A stretch of DNA of 7,130 bases from BOG-938 sp035524315. Its GTDB lineage: Bacteria > Pseudomonadota > Alphaproteobacteria > Caulobacterales > Caulobacteraceae. The notes beneath the pieces are model-generated. The model did no database searches, was not told where the DNA came from, and saw nothing but the letters and a program-made list of their open reading frames with translations. Each line of letters starts with the position of its first letter. Position 1 is the stretch's first letter. The position numbers and the translations under genes are program-made. This document shows, piece after piece, positions 6,551-7,130 of this stretch. The stretch covers positions 1 to 7,130 of the forward strand of contig DATKPD010000070.1 of assembly GCA_035524315.1 (NCBI GenBank). Reading direction: 5' to 3'.

Positions 6551-6566
6551 GGCCGTTTGGACGGCC
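6551..6566. repeat. Perfect inverted repeat in the flgB upstream region
   Basis: GGCCGT (6551-6556), spacer TTGG, ACGGCC (6561-6566). It is about 31 bases before the flgB start codon, so in RNA it could form a 6-bp GC-rich hairpin in the flgB leader; in DNA it could be an operator for a dimeric regulator. There is no T-run on either strand that would make it a terminator. Confidence 0.5.
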
Positions 6567-6600
6567 TTCCGGCATGCGCATCGGAAAGGGTGAACGAATA

Positions 6601-6610
6601 GGGTTAACGA
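6601..6610. promoter_or_regulatory. CtrA-type half-site, flgB-proximal copy
   Basis: GGGTTAACGA, about 84 bases before flgB. In the flgB direction it reads TCGTTAACCC and is followed by CTATTCGTTCAC. The TTCAC could be a degenerate second half, but it sits nine rather than seven bases after TTAA, so this is not a canonical full CtrA box. Confidence 0.5.
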
Positions 6611-6632
6611 GACCTTTCGGCGCACCCCCGCC

Positions 6633-6642
6633 GGGTTAACGG
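6633..6642. promoter_or_regulatory. CtrA-type half-site, fliO-proximal copy
   Basis: GGGTTAACGG, starting exactly 32 bases (about three helical turns) from the first copy and in the same orientation. It is also framed by a CGGGT...ACCCG inverted repeat (6632-6636 and 6643-6647). It overlaps the tentative -35 of fliO and lies about 33 bases before the fliO start codon. Confidence 0.5.
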
Positions 6643-6672
6643 ACCCGACGCGAATCTGGCTATGAACGGCCC

Positions 6673-6945
6673 ATGGGCCTGGTTCAGATCCTCAGCATGC
6701 TCGCGGCCCTCGCCGCGACGCTCGGCTTGTTCGGCCTGGCGGTGTGGGCGTTCCGCCGGTTCGTCCCGCAGGGCTTCATTCCCCTCGCCCCGCCCACCCG
6801 GCGACGCCTGGCGATCGTGGAAAGCCTGATGCTCGACACCCAGCGCCGCCTGGTGCTGGTGCGACTGGACGACCAGGAGCGCCTGATCCTGCTGGGCGAA
6901 GGCCAACTGCTGTCCGCCGCGCCCGCCCCGCAGGAGTCGTCATGA
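6673..6945 (+). CDS. fliO: FliO, flagellar export gate assembly factor
   Basis: A 90-residue bitopic membrane protein. One hydrophobic helix (about 3-27) is followed by a basic RRF and a small cytoplasmic domain containing RRLVLVRLDDQERLILLGEG (58-77), the typical FliO beta-strand pattern 'rrl.Lvr...e.llLg'. Alphaproteobacterial FliO proteins are often this short. FliO helps the FliP ring assemble but is not a lasting part of the gate. The start at 6673 has no Shine-Dalgarno sequence (the preceding bases read ATGAACGGCCC), and the tentative -10 sits so close that the message may begin at or near the ATG. The earlier ATG at 6662 is in another frame. The stop codon overlaps the fliP start. Confidence 0.9.
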   Translation: MGLVQILSMLAALAATLGLFGLAVWAFRRFVPQGFIPLAPPTRRRLAIVESLMLDTQRRLVLVRLDDQERLILLGEGQLLSAAPAPQESS

Positions 6946-7130
6946 TGCGCTGGTTGTCCGCCTGGATGTCCGGCTGGCTGGGGGGCTTGCACAAGGAAGA
7001 CCTGCGCCACGCCGCGGTGATGTCGGCGATCAGCGCCCTGGGCATGGGCCTGTTCCCTGCCGTGGCGGCGGCCCAGGCGCTCAACGTCAACCTGGGCGAC
7101 GGCGCGGGCCTGACCGACCGGGTGGTGCAG
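6942..7130 (+). CDS. fliP: FliP, flagellar export gate protein (N-terminal part, runs off the window)
   Basis: An open frame of 63 codons to the window end. It begins with ATGATG overlapping the fliO stop codon in an ATGA arrangement, with GGAG (6933-6936) five bases before the first ATG; the second ATG at 6945 is equally usable. After a basic start (KEDLRH, 23-28) comes a hydrophobic segment ending AVAAAQA, a probable cleaved signal sequence such as FliP proteins have. The mature start LNVNLGDGAGLTDRVVQ matches the stretch just before the first FliP membrane helix. FliP forms the pentameric core of the export gate with FliR and FliQ, whose genes are on the other side of the divergent promoter region. 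Confidence 0.92.
   Translation, partial: MMRWLSAWMSGWLGGLHKEDLRHAAVMSAISALGMGLFPAVAAAQALNVNLGDGAGLTDRVVQ

Larger units (their letters stand above)
6521..6672. promoter_or_regulatory. Divergent control region between flgB and fliO
   Basis: These 152 bases must hold the promoters for the flgB run (leftward) and for fliO-fliP (rightward). They contain two copies of GGGTTAACG, a 6-bp inverted repeat, GANTC sites at 6531-6535 and 6652-6656, and an AT-richer patch around 6588-6610. I looked for a sigma-54 element (GGCAC-N5-TTGC) and saw none. A tentative rightward promoter is TTAACG (6636-6641) and TATGAA (6661-6666) with 19 bases between. No good leftward -10 was evident. Confidence 0.7.

Noticed and set aside
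6521..6625. Upstream extension of flgB
   Set aside because: It would translate through the divergent promoter region; the ATG at 6520 has a ribosome site and gives the standard FlgB N-terminus.
6588..6647. Canonical full CtrA boxes (TTAA-N7-TTAAC) in the flgB-fliO region
   Set aside because: Neither half-site has a partner TTAA at the seven-base spacing, so only half-sites are claimed.
6521..6672. Sigma-54 promoter for flgB or fliO
   Set aside because: No GGCAC-N5-TTGC element was found; this fits early flagellar genes, which in Caulobacter do not use sigma-54.

Overview
The window reads as chromosome from a high-GC alphaproteobacterium of the Caulobacterales (a Caulobacter or Phenylobacterium relative; the genus cannot be fixed from this sequence alone). 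The main reasons are an intact CckA hybrid kinase, an alphaproteobacterial-style set of flagellar rod and export genes next to it, and GTTAAC (CtrA-type) half-sites and GANTC (CcrM-type) sites in the promoter gaps.

Layout. Left end, plus strand: a short FlaG-like protein (53-382), a hairpin-rich gap, then a small exported DUF3617-type protein (482-985). The stop codon of that gene overlaps the stop codon of cckA by four bases on the opposite strand. From 982 to 6520 everything lies on the minus strand as one run, in transcription order flgB, flgC, fliE, fliQ, fliR, flhB, cckA. Most joints are 4 to 19 nt. The two larger gaps are fliE-fliQ (78 nt) and flhB-cckA (57-58 nt). Right end, plus strand: fliO and the first 63 codons of fliP, diverging from flgB across a 152-bp control region.

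How the genes work together. FlgB, FlgC and FliE build the MS-ring/rod junction and proximal rod. FliO, FliP, FliQ, FliR and FlhB form or help assemble the export gate that secretes rod, hook and filament subunits. CckA is the membrane kinase/phosphatase that, through ChpT in the families where this has been worked out, controls CtrA, and CtrA switches on early flagellar promoters. Three copies of the octamer GGTTAACG lie only in the two candidate flagellar promoter gaps (two between flgB and fliO, one between fliE and fliQ). The arrangement suggests, by inference, a local loop in which the kinase gene sits at the end of an operon run whose promoters its own phosphorelay may control.

I found no mobile element, CRISPR array, tRNA or rRNA. 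The region is mostly conserved core genome rather than accessory DNA, and I see no clear candidate for a wholly new system. The most interesting material is regulatory: the repeated half-sites, a possible leaderless fliO transcript whose start codon sits at the centre of a 12-bp palindrome, and the tail-to-tail overlap at the end of cckA.
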